Source: Tolypothrix sp. FACHB-123
GTDB taxonomy: Bacteria > Cyanobacteriota > Cyanobacteriia > Cyanobacteriales > Nostocaceae
Length of the DNA: 64,000 nt
Assembly: GCF_014697075.1 (NCBI RefSeq)
Contig: NZ_JACJRE010000044.1
Location: forward strand, 1 to 64,000
Reading direction: 5' to 3'
Shown here: positions 9,018 to 17,773 of the stretch, piece by piece
Layout: each line of letters begins with the position of its first letter
How positions within the stretch are numbered: position 1 is the stretch's first letter
Notes under the pieces: model-generated
Seen by the model: only the letters and a program-made list of their open reading frames with translations
What the model was told of the DNA's origin: nothing
The model's database searches: none
Position numbers and translations under genes: made by a program

Positions 9018-9066
9018 GTAGTAAGCACTTTAGTGCTTTAAAACAAAAGAATGAAGTCCTTACTAC
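9018..9066. repeat. Dispersed hairpin repeat (GTAGTAAG...CTTACTAC)
   Basis: Ends GTAGTAAGCACTT and AAGTCCTTACTAC are inverted. A similar arrangement occurs at 40728-40775, and a half copy near 38421-38466. The element is about 49 bp and carries no coding capacity. Confidence 0.6.
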
Positions 9067-9074
9067 GCATTTAT

Positions 9075-10295
9075 TTAACTTAGAGAATTGAGAAACTCAG
9101 CTATTCTCTCAACAGCAGTTTCTAAAATAGCTGGCTCATGTACTAACGCAAAACGAACATAACCTTCACCCGATTTCCCAAAACCAGAACCAGGGGAAGC
9201 TGCTACACCAGTTTGCTTAACTAGTTGAGTACAAAATTCTTGAGAATTTAAACTACAACTTGCAGGTAACTTTGCCCAAATATACATTGTGGCTTTGGGC
9301 GTGGGGACATACCAGCCAATACGGTGTAAAGCATTAATGAATGTATCGCGACGCTGACGGAAGGTAGCAACGGCTTTTTCCACGCCAATTTGAGAACCTG
9401 TTAAAGCCGCGATCGCACCGTTCAAAATTCCCCGATACTGATTAAAGTCCACGGCTGCTTTGACTTGACGTAAAGCCCGAATTAATTCAGGATTACCAAT
9501 GGCATAACCAATCCGGAAACCGCCCATATTATAGGACTTGGACAGGGTGAAAAATTCAATCGAGATACTTTTGTCTGGGTCAGCTTGTAAAATTGAGGGT
9601 ACTAGGGATGGGGTGTGAGCATGATTATTTCCCTCATCTTCTGGAAACACCAAATCTACATAGGGGAAATCGTGAACTAAAACGATATTATGCTGCTGAC
9701 AAAAAGTCACAGCTTCTTGGAAAAATTCTAAAGTCGCGATCGCAGCTGTAGGATTATGGGGATAACTCAACACCATCATCCGCGACTGCGCCACAACCGG
9801 AGCCGGAATATCGTTAAATACTGGTAAAAAATTGTTTTCTTCCAGTAAGGGCATAGCATAAATTTGACCGCTAGCTAAGTAAACTCCCCCCATATGTGAA
9901 GGATAGCCAGGGTCGAGTAATAAGGCGAAATCTCCCGGATTTAAGACTGCTAAAGGTAAATGTGCCGTACCTTCTTGGGAACCAATTAACGGCAATACTT
10001 CAGTTTCTGGGTCAACTTTAATACCAAATTTCTTTTCATACCAATTAGCCGCTGCTTGTCGAAAACTTCGAGTCCCGTGAAACAGTAAATAACCGTGGGT
10101 ACTCGGATCGTACAGCGATTGGGCGATCGCTTCAATTACATGACCTTCCGCTGGTAAATCCGAAGAGCCTAATGATAAATCAATTAAATCTCTTCCCACA
10201 GCCAAAGCCGCAGCCTTGGCTTTATCCATATCTGCAAATACATTAGATTGCAGGGGTTGTAAACGCTTGGCAAATTCCATAGTCTTAAAAGTCAA
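9075..10295 (-). CDS. Class I/II PLP-dependent aminotransferase
   Basis: A fold-type I aminotransferase of 406 residues. The PLP lysine lies in SLSKSYNMGG-type context (K253), with the conserved NPT (N181), an aspartate at 209 and an arginine in GGFRIG (R261). The C-terminal substrate-carboxylate arginine is likely in YVRFAL. Cyanobacterial relatives are named aspartate aminotransferase or LL-diaminopimelate aminotransferase; the sequence alone does not decide which. It is probably cytoplasmic in amino acid metabolism. It sits downstream of trxA-like DNA on the same strand, but three hairpins in the gap argue for separate transcription. Confidence 0.9.
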   Translation of the reverse strand: MTFKTMEFAKRLQPLQSNVFADMDKAKAAALAVGRDLIDLSLGSSDLPAEGHVIEAIAQSLYDPSTHGYLLFHGTRSFRQAAANWYEKKFGIKVDPETEVLPLIGSQEGTAHLPLAVLNPGDFALLLDPGYPSHMGGVYLASGQIYAMPLLEENNFLPVFNDIPAPVVAQSRMMVLSYPHNPTAAIATLEFFQEAVTFCQQHNIVLVHDFPYVDLVFPEDEGNNHAHTPSLVPSILQADPDKSISIEFFTLSKSYNMGGFRIGYAIGNPELIRALRQVKAAVDFNQYRGILNGAIAALTGSQIGVEKAVATFRQRRDTFINALHRIGWYVPTPKATMYIWAKLPASCSLNSQEFCTQLVKQTGVAASPGSGFGKSGEGYVRFALVHEPAILETAVERIAEFLNSLS

Positions 10296-10437
10296 TAGTT
10301 AGTCATTAATAGCCAAACAATTTTAGCTTCAAAATTTTTGATGATAGATTAAGCCCGCACCTGTAGGTATGGGCTTGAATAGAGAATTTTCTATTTGACA
10401 TATTTCCCCGAATAAATTCGGGGGAGGGAAACCCGAT

Positions 10438-10473
10438 AAAATTTTGGATTAATAGCTCTGAATCCAAAATTTT
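10438..10473 (-). terminator. Hairpin downstream of thioredoxin
   Basis: A perfect 13-bp stem (AAAATTTTGGATT / AATCCAAAATTTT) with a 10-nt loop lies just past the thioredoxin stop. A second perfect hairpin (CCCCGAAT/ATTCGGGG, 10406-10423) and a short GCCC/GGGC hairpin (10353-10374) follow. The first probably terminates the thioredoxin transcript. Confidence 0.6.
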
Positions 10474-10515
10474 CAACCTCCCAGTTAGTCAACAAGCTGA
10501 GCTTTGAACTGGTGA

Positions 10516-10851
10516 CTAATTATTATTGAAATATTCATCTAAGAGGCTGATTAATTTATCTTTACCCATAACTCCCTCAGTGGATACCAATACTTTGTCA
10601 CCTTGAATTAGTCTGATAGCAGGTACGCCTTCCACTTGGAATTGTTTAACAGTAACCGGGTTGGGGTCAACTTCTATTTTAACTACTTTCAGACGATCAC
10701 CGTACTTGGTAGCAGCCAGGTTAATCATTGGTGACATTAGTTGACAAGGCCCACACCAGGAAGCCCAAAAGTAAAGCAATACTGGTAAATCAGCTTGTAA
10801 AACTTCGGTTTCAAAATTAGCATCAGTGATAGCGATCGCACCTGTACTCAT
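10516..10851 (-). CDS. Thioredoxin
   Basis: A 111-residue thioredoxin with the redox motif WCGPC (about 32-36) and the cis-proline region GVPAIRL. It reduces protein disulfides in the cytoplasm. An upstream in-frame ATG at 10863 exists, but a GGAG box seven bases before the ATG at 10851 favours the shorter form beginning MSTGAIAITD. The fold is complete. Cyanobacteria encode several thioredoxins; which type this is (m, x, y or other) is not decided here. It is a single gene with a hairpin terminator. Confidence 0.92.
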   Translation of the reverse strand: MSTGAIAITDANFETEVLQADLPVLLYFWASWCGPCQLMSPMINLAATKYGDRLKVVKIEVDPNPVTVKQFQVEGVPAIRLIQGDKVLVSTEGVMGKDKLISLLDEYFNNN

Positions 10852-10983
10852 TACAGTCTCCATTGGGTGGCATCAATCAAAGTGGGCACACAAAATACTC
10901 TATCCCAATCTGAGTGCTGAGTGCTCATGAGTCATTAATCAATGGTTAATTGACTTTGGACAGTTGACTTTGGACTTTTGACT

Positions 10984-11020
10984 AAAAAAGCGAAATCCCA
11001 CAACCAAACGGCGTGGGACT
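10984..11020 (-). terminator. Rho-independent terminator of vipp1
   Basis: On the minus strand GTCCCAC and GTGGGAT form a stem around an 11-nt loop, followed by TTCGCTTTTTT. It lies about 25 bases after the vipp1 stop codon. Confidence 0.75.
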
Positions 11021-11045
11021 AGCTCTAAGAAGTTATAAAACAAAA

Positions 11046-11828
11046 TTACATTTGATCCAATTGTTTGCGTAAGGATTCCAATTCAGAATCTACCACGTCA
11101 TTATTAGATTTAGGTTGTGTAGTTTCTTGTTGTGGTGGTAGTTGGGGTTGATTGGGTGAGCTAGCAGGGCCCAAGGTCATCTGAGCTTTCAAAGCTGCTA
11201 ATTCATCATCAACATCGCTACCAGCTTCCAAACGTGCAAACTGGGTTTCTAAATCAGCACCAGCTAACTCTCCTGCTGACTGAGCGCGAGCTTCTTGCAT
11301 CAAGACTTTTTCTTCCATCCGGTCAAAAGCCGCCATTGCACTGCTGGTATTCATCCCACTGACCATGTTTTGCAGTTGCTCTTGGGCTTTAGCAGTGGTA
11401 ATCCGGGCTTTGAGCATTTCTTTCTTGGTTTTGGCTTCCGAAATCTTGCTTTCTAGCTGGATCAGGTTGCGCTTGAGGGTTTCAACTTGAACGTTTTGCT
11501 GATCTAGGCTAGTTTTGAGGGCCGTGCCGGTTTCGGTATAAGTCTTTTTCCGTTCAAGGGCTTGTCTTGCTAAATTCTCATCACCTTTTTGCAGGGCTAG
11601 CTGGGCGTTACGCTGCCACTTATTGATTTCGTTTTGAGCATCATTGTACTGCTTGTCAGTACGTTTTTGCGCCGCGATCGCTTGAGCCACACCCTGACGC
11701 AGCTGGACTAAGTCTTCCTGCATCTCCAGGATGGCTTGCTCTAGCATCTTTTCAGGATCTTCAGCTTTATTTACCAGGTCGTTGAGGTTAGCACTGACTA
11801 CTCGCTTAATCCGATCAAATAATCCCAT
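11046..11828 (-). CDS. vipp1: Vipp1/IM30 thylakoid membrane-maintenance protein
   Basis: An ESCRT-III-related PspA/IM30 protein of 260 residues. It is almost wholly helical coiled coil (about 1-215): the amphipathic N-terminus MGLFDRIKRVV is followed by EDPEKMLEQAILEMQ. A Pro/Gln-rich linker then leads to a C-terminal helix (VVDSELESLRKQLDQM). That extra C-terminal helix separates Vipp1 from bacterial PspA. Vipp1 oligomers remodel and protect thylakoid and plasma membranes. The next gene upstream is a shorter PspA-like paralogue in the same direction, 159 bp away. Confidence 0.93.
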   Translation of the reverse strand: MGLFDRIKRVVSANLNDLVNKAEDPEKMLEQAILEMQEDLVQLRQGVAQAIAAQKRTDKQYNDAQNEINKWQRNAQLALQKGDENLARQALERKKTYTETGTALKTSLDQQNVQVETLKRNLIQLESKISEAKTKKEMLKARITTAKAQEQLQNMVSGMNTSSAMAAFDRMEEKVLMQEARAQSAGELAGADLETQFARLEAGSDVDDELAALKAQMTLGPASSPNQPQLPPQQETTQPKSNNDVVDSELESLRKQLDQM

Positions 11829-11987
11829 AAGTTTGTTTTTTCCTTGTGTTGTTTACGCAATTTGTTGGACAGTTAAGCTTTTACTGTTTAATAGCTACTT
11901 ATTCCAATGTAATCTTTCCAGCTGGGAACAGTACCACCCAACACCCCTTAATTGTTAAGATATACTCCCGCTTCGGTAATTGCCCAA

Positions 11988-12701
11988 TTATGTAGGCTCT
12001 TGACTTTTGGGTAACTGCTGTTGTAAAGGCGTACTGTTAGCATCATTGAAAACCTGTACTTTCATCGCTGCTAACTCGGTGTCAATATCATTGCTAGAAT
12101 CCAAAGCCGCAAATTTTTTTTGTAAGTCATCACCGCCTAGTTGCGCTATAGCTTCTGATTTAGCCTCTATCTGCAAAACCTTTTCTTCCATACGCTCAAA
12201 GGCATTTAGGCTGCTGGTAGAAGAAACGCCGCTAAGCATTTCCTGGAGCCGAAAAGATGCTTCTGCTGAGCGGGCGCGAGCAATGTATAGATCTTTTTTA
12301 GTTTTTGCTTCTGCTATTTTCAACTCTAGCGTCCGCATATCCTGTTTGAGTTTATCCACCAAATCAGTTTGTTCTGCTCTTTGACTAGAGAGAGCTTTGG
12401 CAGTGTCTTGATAAACTCGGCGTTTAGTCAGGGCTTCCCTTGCTAGAGTTTCATTACCTTGTTGCAGTGCCAATTGGGCACGGCGATACCATTCTTCAGA
12501 TGTAGACTCAGCCGCAGCAGCCTGTCGTTCCGTACGTTTTTGAATTGCGATCGCACCTGCAACTCCCCGCCGCAGTTGCATCAAATTCTCCTGCATCTCC
12601 AATACAGTCTGTTCCAAAACCTTTTCTGGATCTTCTGTACTGTTGAGCAAACTATTGACATTAGCTCGAACCACCCGCAGGATACGCTTCATCATTTCCA
12701 T
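11988..12701 (-). CDS. pspA: PspA/IM30 family protein, Vipp1 paralogue
   Basis: A 237-residue helical protein clearly homologous to the adjacent Vipp1: it shares EDPEKVLEQTVLEMQENLMQLRRGVA and the SLNAFERMEEKVL segment. It lacks the Vipp1 C-terminal helix and ends in a short Gln/Pro tail, so it is PspA-like. It should bind membranes and act in envelope stress. A GGAG box seven bases before the ATG at 12701 supports the start at MEMMKR. Having both paralogues side by side suggests an old tandem duplication and possible co-expression or mixed assemblies. Confidence 0.9.
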   Translation of the reverse strand: MEMMKRILRVVRANVNSLLNSTEDPEKVLEQTVLEMQENLMQLRRGVAGAIAIQKRTERQAAAAESTSEEWYRRAQLALQQGNETLAREALTKRRVYQDTAKALSSQRAEQTDLVDKLKQDMRTLELKIAEAKTKKDLYIARARSAEASFRLQEMLSGVSSTSSLNAFERMEEKVLQIEAKSEAIAQLGGDDLQKKFAALDSSNDIDTELAAMKVQVFNDANSTPLQQQLPKSQEPT

Positions 12702-12740
12702 ATCGGATCTCCATTCACTTTTTGCCAGTCACTTGTAGGA

Positions 12741-12865
12741 AGCAGAGGGGCAGGGGGCAGGGAGCAGGGGGAAAGAATTCAAAATTCAAAATTCAAAATT
12801 CAAAATTAAGAATTCTATTTGACTTTTGCCCAATGCCCAATGCCCAATGCCCCATGCCCCATGCC
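12741..12865. repeat. Cluster of three different heptamer STRRs
   Basis: Three 7-nt repeat families stand in series: GGGGCAG-type (12741-12771), TTCAAAA (about 12776-12807) and CCCAATG/CCCCATG (12828-12865). The last one touches the stop codon of the SPOR-like gene. Confidence 0.85.
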
Positions 12866-14133
12866 TATGGCTGCTGAACTCTGGCTTGAATTCCGTTTTT
12901 CTCTAGCAGTTGTAAATGTTTTTGCACTTCTTGTTGAGTTTTAAAAGCACCTAGGAAAATCAATTTATTATCCTTTGATAAATAAGCATCAGGAATTACT
13001 CGCCGTACTGAGCCAAAAGAGCGATCGCTTTCATTATCAATAACCACATGATAAAAACCATCTGCTGAGGGTTTGAGTTGGGGATTAGGCAATGTTTGGC
13101 TGCTGGTTGGCGAGTTAGACGTTACAGGCACATTGTTGTTGGGCGTTAATGGCTGTATCTGGGGTGATGGCGCTACAGCCAGAGGATTTACCGCTTGTGG
13201 AGGAGATAATTCTGTGGGCGGTTGGACTGGGGGCGCAAGTGGTTGTACTGGTACGGGGTTTGGTAATGTACGGGGAGATTCTTGGGTTTTAGGTTTTAAG
13301 CCCACAATATCATTCGGATCGTTGACTTCGGGAAACTCTTTAGTTGCTAAATTGGGATACTTTGGAATGGGTGTGAGTACTGGCTCTGGCTGAGGCTGGG
13401 AATTTTCCGCAGTTCCTGTAGTAGTTTCCGTAGGAGTAGATGATTTTGGATTAAATAATTTACTAATGTTGAACTGAGTCAAACCTTTGGGATTGAAAAT
13501 TACATATCCTAGAGTCAGGCTAGCTACTAACAGCAGTAGCATAGAACCTATTCCTAAAGGTGACAGTAGACCATCGTTAGCACTGCTGGGCTTTTTCTTT
13601 GGGGGTTCGTCATCCGTGAAACTGCGCAGTAATGCTTCACTAGATTCTAAATAGTCCTCTGGCTGAATAGGTGTTTCATCGGTTTTTAAGGACTTTTCCT
13701 CTTGATGCTCCTGCCCTGTAAGTATGATGCTACTAGTAGGATTTGTTGGGGTAGGTGGTGGTGGCGGAGGTGTTTGAATCACCTCTGGAGTAGAAGACAA
13801 CAGCAGATGATCCATTCCTTCCAACTCTGTTGGATCTGCGATCGCCTCTATTGCCGGAGTATCAGATGTCACAGATGGTGAGATACTGGGTTTGGTTTCT
13901 GCTGCTTGAGATTGCTCGAGAATTGCAGCGGCGATCGCTTGGGGCGAACTACCGACATAACTAATGACACGCGCAGAATTTGCTAACCTAGAATTGTTGC
14001 GCGTACGTCGGTATCTAGCTAACTCTTGATCTAGCTGTACTTCTAAACTCGCCAGTGCCGCTGCTAGTACTGGCTTTAAACTCGGTGTTTTAGACAATTG
14101 AGCGTCAGAATTGATTCGCGGGTGTTGACTCAT
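12865..14133 (-). CDS. Single-pass membrane protein with C-terminal SPOR-like domain
   Basis: A 422-residue protein. The N-terminal part (1-190) is polar and partly proline-rich. One membrane segment lies at about 192-214 (LGIGSMLLLLVASLTLGYVIF). A long Pro/Thr/Ser/Gln linker follows, and then a C-terminal domain of about 65 residues that reads like a SPOR fold (HVVIDNESDRSF ... FLGAFKTQQEVQKHLQLLEKNGIQARV). SPOR domains bind denuded peptidoglycan at division sites, so a cell wall or septal role is plausible. The topology (cytoplasmic N-terminus, periplasmic SPOR) fits this. The gene product is otherwise unknown. Confidence 0.75.
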   Translation of the reverse strand: MSQHPRINSDAQLSKTPSLKPVLAAALASLEVQLDQELARYRRTRNNSRLANSARVISYVGSSPQAIAAAILEQSQAAETKPSISPSVTSDTPAIEAIADPTELEGMDHLLLSSTPEVIQTPPPPPPTPTNPTSSIILTGQEHQEEKSLKTDETPIQPEDYLESSEALLRSFTDDEPPKKKPSSANDGLLSPLGIGSMLLLLVASLTLGYVIFNPKGLTQFNISKLFNPKSSTPTETTTGTAENSQPQPEPVLTPIPKYPNLATKEFPEVNDPNDIVGLKPKTQESPRTLPNPVPVQPLAPPVQPPTELSPPQAVNPLAVAPSPQIQPLTPNNNVPVTSNSPTSSQTLPNPQLKPSADGFYHVVIDNESDRSFGSVRRVIPDAYLSKDNKLIFLGAFKTQQEVQKHLQLLEKNGIQARVQQP

Positions 14134-14618
14134 TGCCTGCTCCCTAAAACTGATACAAAGCCGGACATATCCAGAGATGAATGTTTGCTTTTTGCTGCGT
14201 GGGATACGGTTAATAGCATCCCGTCTACAGCTATAAACGGTCGAACCAGCCGTGTTAAAGCCACGGTTAATCTCTTAATCATAATTGGAACAAATATAAA
14301 CACGTTGTCACAGTGGCACATAAGTCGCCAATATGGGAAAAATTCCCCTAGATATTGGTTACCTATCTAAGGCTCGCCTAAAGGCGTTTACAAGCCGGGA
14401 AACCCCTTTAGTAGTTCTTCTGGGATTTCCCTCGTAGAACTACTTAACCATGTGGCTGCTTCCCTGTTGTAGCAAGTGGCGGGGAAAACTACCAGACTGT
14501 GCTGCTTCACCAATGCAGTGCCCTTCGCAAGGCGCTGGCTAATTTTTTTAGCATTTTGAATGAATCTTTTTAGTATAGATCCCAGACCTAAGCTCAATTT
14601 TTACTCTTTTTTAGCAAG
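14134..14618. other. Intergenic region with an inverted repeat
   Basis: Between two divergent genes. It contains an inverted repeat AGTAGTTCT/AGAACTACT (about 14409-14443) and promoter regions for both flanking genes. A 69-codon minus frame at 14388-14597 has no recognisable features. No RNA gene was recognised. Confidence 0.5.
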
Positions 14619-15170
14619 ATGTCGTTTGACTCAGTTAATGATATTTTAGATGTTCTCCAAAAGCAGGCTAAATGGCAAGAACAACCCTTTCAACTCTTGC
14701 TAAAAATTTGGCCGGAAGTTGTGGGCATTGTCGCTAACGCACATACTCGTCCACTATCAATGCAACGTGATGTTTTACGGGTTGCGACTTCTAGCGCTGC
14801 TTGGGCACAAAATCTGACTTTTAAACGTCAGAGCCTAATTCTCAAGTTAAATGAAAAACTCAGTATATCTTTGGTGGATATTCGCTTTTCAACTGCTGGG
14901 TGGCAATCTTCTCCAGAAACAGTCAAACAGCAACCAACAGTTTTGCCATCTGCACATCCTAGTTATGTAGATGATTCCAGTACCTCTGACAAGGCGATCG
15001 CACCCAATAATCATGCCAATGATGCCAATACAGCCTTTGGACGTTGGGCTAAATTAATCCAAAGGCGATCGCAAAATTTACCCCTTTGTCCCCAGTGTCA
15101 ATGTCCTACCCCCCCAGGGGAACTCCAGCGCTGGCAGATATGTTCTTTTTGTGCTGCCAAGCAGTTGTAA
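14619..15170 (+). CDS. DUF721/DciA-like protein with zinc ribbon
   Basis: A 183-residue protein. The N-terminal domain (about 8-95) fits DUF721, the family of the replicative-helicase operator DciA: it includes the central WPEVVGIVANAHTRP and LRVATSSAAWAQNL. DciA helps load DnaB at origins in bacteria lacking DnaC/DnaI, and cyanobacteria are among them. A disordered linker follows, then a C-terminal four-cysteine ribbon (CPQCQCP ... CSFC). The ribbon is an addition not present in short DciA proteins. It stands alone, divergent from the SPOR-like gene, with STRR sequence directly after the stop. Confidence 0.8.
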   Translation: MSFDSVNDILDVLQKQAKWQEQPFQLLLKIWPEVVGIVANAHTRPLSMQRDVLRVATSSAAWAQNLTFKRQSLILKLNEKLSISLVDIRFSTAGWQSSPETVKQQPTVLPSAHPSYVDDSSTSDKAIAPNNHANDANTAFGRWAKLIQRRSQNLPLCPQCQCPTPPGELQRWQICSFCAAKQL

Positions 15171-15175
15171 ATAGT

Positions 15176-15216
15176 CATTGGGCATTGGGCATTGGGCATT
15201 GGGCATTGGGCATTGG
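15176..15216. repeat. STRR heptamers (ATTGGGC)5
   Basis: Five almost perfect ATTGGGC units begin six bases after the stop codon of the DciA-like gene. Confidence 0.9.
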
Positions 15217-16152
15217 TTATATGCTTCTTGTCCTCCTTGTCTCCCCTGGTACCCAATCTTTCAATTACTCTATTTCTGTTGAAGTATCTTAATTTTTCTT
15301 TATATATCTGTGTTTATTTGTATCCGAAATTGGGATAAATAATAATGTTTAGAATTTTTAGAACAGCTTTTTAGTCAAAACGTTGAATTACAAATATTGT
15401 TTCGAGGGCTTACTAGCAAAGGAAACCAAGGCGATCGACCAGTTCAACCGCTATAAAATAACCAATCCCAAATCTCAATTCCCTACCTCTGAGAATTTTA
15501 TGTTGAATTTATAAATTCTTTTTCAGATGATTGCTAAATTACTAGTGTGAGTTTTGTAGATGTAATTATGGCATCGCAACACTTCCCTAGTGAGGCTACA
15601 GGGCAAATTTTTGTGTTTTCACTATCAGACCCTCTGGCAAGAAAAGATGATAAGCATAAAACTTGCTAATTTTAATTCAGTATCAATGATACTGAACTAG
15701 CTTGGTACTGCTATTCTAAAAAATTTTAGTAAGGCAGTCACTAAAATCGACCTGCAAACCACCGACAAGGAATCATGAGTTTCCTGGCAGCCTTCTTAGT
15801 CTTTTATTAGCTAGATCATTTTTTCTAACACTAAGCCTTAAGTCTGATAAAACACTGCTTGACTCTACCTTAACACCTATGTCTTAAGGAAGAAAAACAA
15901 AAAACGGTAAATCTATATTAGCCATTTTAGCGTTGATCCCCAATTGTTTTTAGTCAAAATTTAGCATGTCTACACTTCAGCAAACATTGAAAAATATAAC
16001 AGAATTCTAAAGACATCCTAAAGCTAATTTTTAACTGGGGATCGCTAAAACGTTGACCAATTAATGAGTTTTGCCGTTACTCCGTATTTATATCTAGATG
16101 GACAATGTAGAAACATAAATTAGCCCTAAATGGGACTAAAAGATGAATCCAA
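15217..16152. other. Long intergenic region with an imperfect inverted repeat
   Basis: About 935 bases without a convincing gene. A hairpin AGGAA/TTTCCT lies near 15770-15787. An imperfect inverted repeat pairs about 15925-15965 with 16022-16050 (TTTTAGCG...ATCCCCA against TGGGGATCGCTAAAA). It ends about 100 bases before the next gene. It could be a non-coding RNA or leader structure; no known family was recognised. Confidence 0.5.
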
Positions 16153-16467
16153 ATGAAACCTAATAAATTTTTGACATCTGCTTGTAGATATTGTCGCCAT
16201 TATCAACCAGAAGGTCGCCGTGGTGGAATGTGCCAACAGTTAGGGGCCCCAGTTCAAGGAACTTGGAAAGCTTGCTCGTTAGCATTACCACCTTTTGCAC
16301 CTTCCTGGGAAACTTTAGAAGGTGCTTGGAGTCTACCAGATGCAACACCAGTTATAGCTGCATCTCCAACTTTAAATTCAGATTTAGAAAATACTACTCT
16401 TGTTACAGTTGCAGAAACTCCTGCTTGTACTGCTGAACCAGTCAAGATAGAGACGGTACTAATTTAA
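16153..16467 (+). CDS. Four-cysteine protein of unknown function
   Basis: A small 104-residue protein. The N-terminal part carries four cysteines (11, 14, 27, 41) in the order CRYCRHY, GRRGGMC, WKAC; this could bind zinc or an iron-sulfur cluster. The motif GRRGGMCQQLGAPV is well formed. The C-terminal half is acidic/Thr-rich and looks disordered. I do not recognise a named family, though the look is of a conserved cyanobacterial protein. It follows the long structured intergenic region, which may hold its regulatory leader. No operon partners: the next gene is convergent menB. Confidence 0.75.
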   Translation: MKPNKFLTSACRYCRHYQPEGRRGGMCQQLGAPVQGTWKACSLALPPFAPSWETLEGAWSLPDATPVIAASPTLNSDLENTTLVTVAETPACTAEPVKIETVLI

Positions 16468-16702
16468 CCATCTTTTTATTCCCCGACTGATACCTATTTC
16501 AGATTTTGCGAAAAGTTGCAGCCCTGCGTTAGACTATTTTCCGACTTGAGCCAACTTTTACAGACAACTTTTGGGTTGAAAATATTTATACTTAGATGTT
16601 TCATCCATTGAAACAATCTATTTAACCCAGCTTGGTATGAGTTTGTATTCTGTTTGAAATTAATATTTGCCTTTAAAATTGTTGGTGCTGTAAATCTTGA
16701 TG

Positions 16703-16735
16703 AAAAAATCGCCCCTGGTAACAGGGGTGATTTTT
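16703..16735. terminator. Bidirectional terminator after menB
   Basis: The stem ATCGCCCCTG/CAGGGGTGAT with a short loop is bordered by A and T runs on both sides. It lies eight bases past the menB stop and can serve menB on the minus strand and read-out from the plus strand. Confidence 0.85.
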
Positions 16736-16742
16736 GCAATAT

Positions 16743-17576
16743 TTAAGGTAGCCAAGGGAAATCGCGAAAATTTGGCGATCGCTTTTCTAAAAATGCTTGT
16801 TTGCCCTCTGCTCCCTCTTGTGTCATGTAATAAAGTAAAGTGGCATTACCAGCGAGTTCTTGTAAACCAGCTTGTCCGTCACAATCAGCATTCAATGCGG
16901 CTTTGAGACAGCGAATAGCGATTGGGCTTTTATCTAAAATTTCTTGTGCCCACTGAATACCCTCAGCTTCTAATTGTTCTACTGGGACAATTGTATTAAT
17001 TAAACCCATATCTAGGGCTTGTTGGGCGTTATATTGACGACAGAGAAACCAAATTTCTCTGGCTTTTTTTTGCCCGACGATGCGGGCGAGATAGCTAGCG
17101 CCAAAACCGCCATCAAAACTCCCAACTTTCGGGCCTGTTTGCCCAAAAATGGCATTATCAGCCGCAATAGTCAGGTCACAAATTAAGTGGAGGACATGAC
17201 CGCCACCAATCGCATATCCTGCTACTAGAGCAATTACAACTTTTGGTAAGGAACGAATCAGGCGTTGCAAGTCGAGTACATTCAGGCGGGGAGTCCCATC
17301 TTCATCTAAATAACCGCCATGACCCCTAACACTTTGATCGCCACCAGCACAGAAAGCGTATTTACCATCAGTATGGGGGCCTGCTCCAGTAAATAAAATG
17401 ACGCCAATAGAAGTATCTTCGCGGGCATCACAAAAAGCATCATACAGTTCAAATATAGTTTTGGGGCGGAAAGCATTACGTTTATGGGGACGATTGATGG
17501 TAATTTTCGCAATGCCATCAGTTTTTTGATACAGAACATCTTCGTAGGTTTTAGCAGTTTGCCAGTTGATTTCCAT
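16743..17576 (-). CDS. menB: 1,4-dihydroxy-2-naphthoyl-CoA synthase
   Basis: MenB of 277 residues, crotonase fold. It closes the second ring of the naphthoquinone nucleus from o-succinylbenzoyl-CoA, a step toward phylloquinone, the photosystem I A1 cofactor. Diagnostic stretches are [50 protein letters not shown] and the C-terminal NFRDFPWLP, all typical of MenB rather than other crotonases. Length is standard. It is a single gene, ending at a strong terminator, and divergent from the glycosyltransferase gene. Confidence 0.96.
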   Translation of the reverse strand: MEINWQTAKTYEDVLYQKTDGIAKITINRPHKRNAFRPKTIFELYDAFCDAREDTSIGVILFTGAGPHTDGKYAFCAGGDQSVRGHGGYLDEDGTPRLNVLDLQRLIRSLPKVVIALVAGYAIGGGHVLHLICDLTIAADNAIFGQTGPKVGSFDGGFGASYLARIVGQKKAREIWFLCRQYNAQQALDMGLINTIVPVEQLEAEGIQWAQEILDKSPIAIRCLKAALNADCDGQAGLQELAGNATLLYYMTQEGAEGKQAFLEKRSPNFRDFPWLP

Positions 17577-17773
17577 TGTTATAAAGTCCGCTGTTGTGCT
17601 TGAGAATTTTATCGCGGACTTAGGGACAAGCGATCGCTTCTAAAACAATTAGCCAAGAAACACAGGGGTGCAGAGGAAGCAGAGGGTGTAACTAAATAAA
17701 TACTCAACGCCCAACCCCATAACAAACTTCAATCCAGGAACAGTGATAATGTCACAGTTGTCCTATCCTGGAG

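Noticed and set aside
13073-13393. Plus-strand 106-codon frame
   Set aside because: It is Gly/Trp-rich shadow translation of the proline-rich linker of the SPOR-like gene on the other strand.
14388-14597. Minus-strand 69-codon frame in the gap before the DciA-like gene
   Set aside because: No domain and no credible ribosome site; it overlaps an inverted repeat.
16494-16739. Minus-strand 81-codon frame downstream of menB
   Set aside because: It overlaps the menB terminator and has no recognisable feature.
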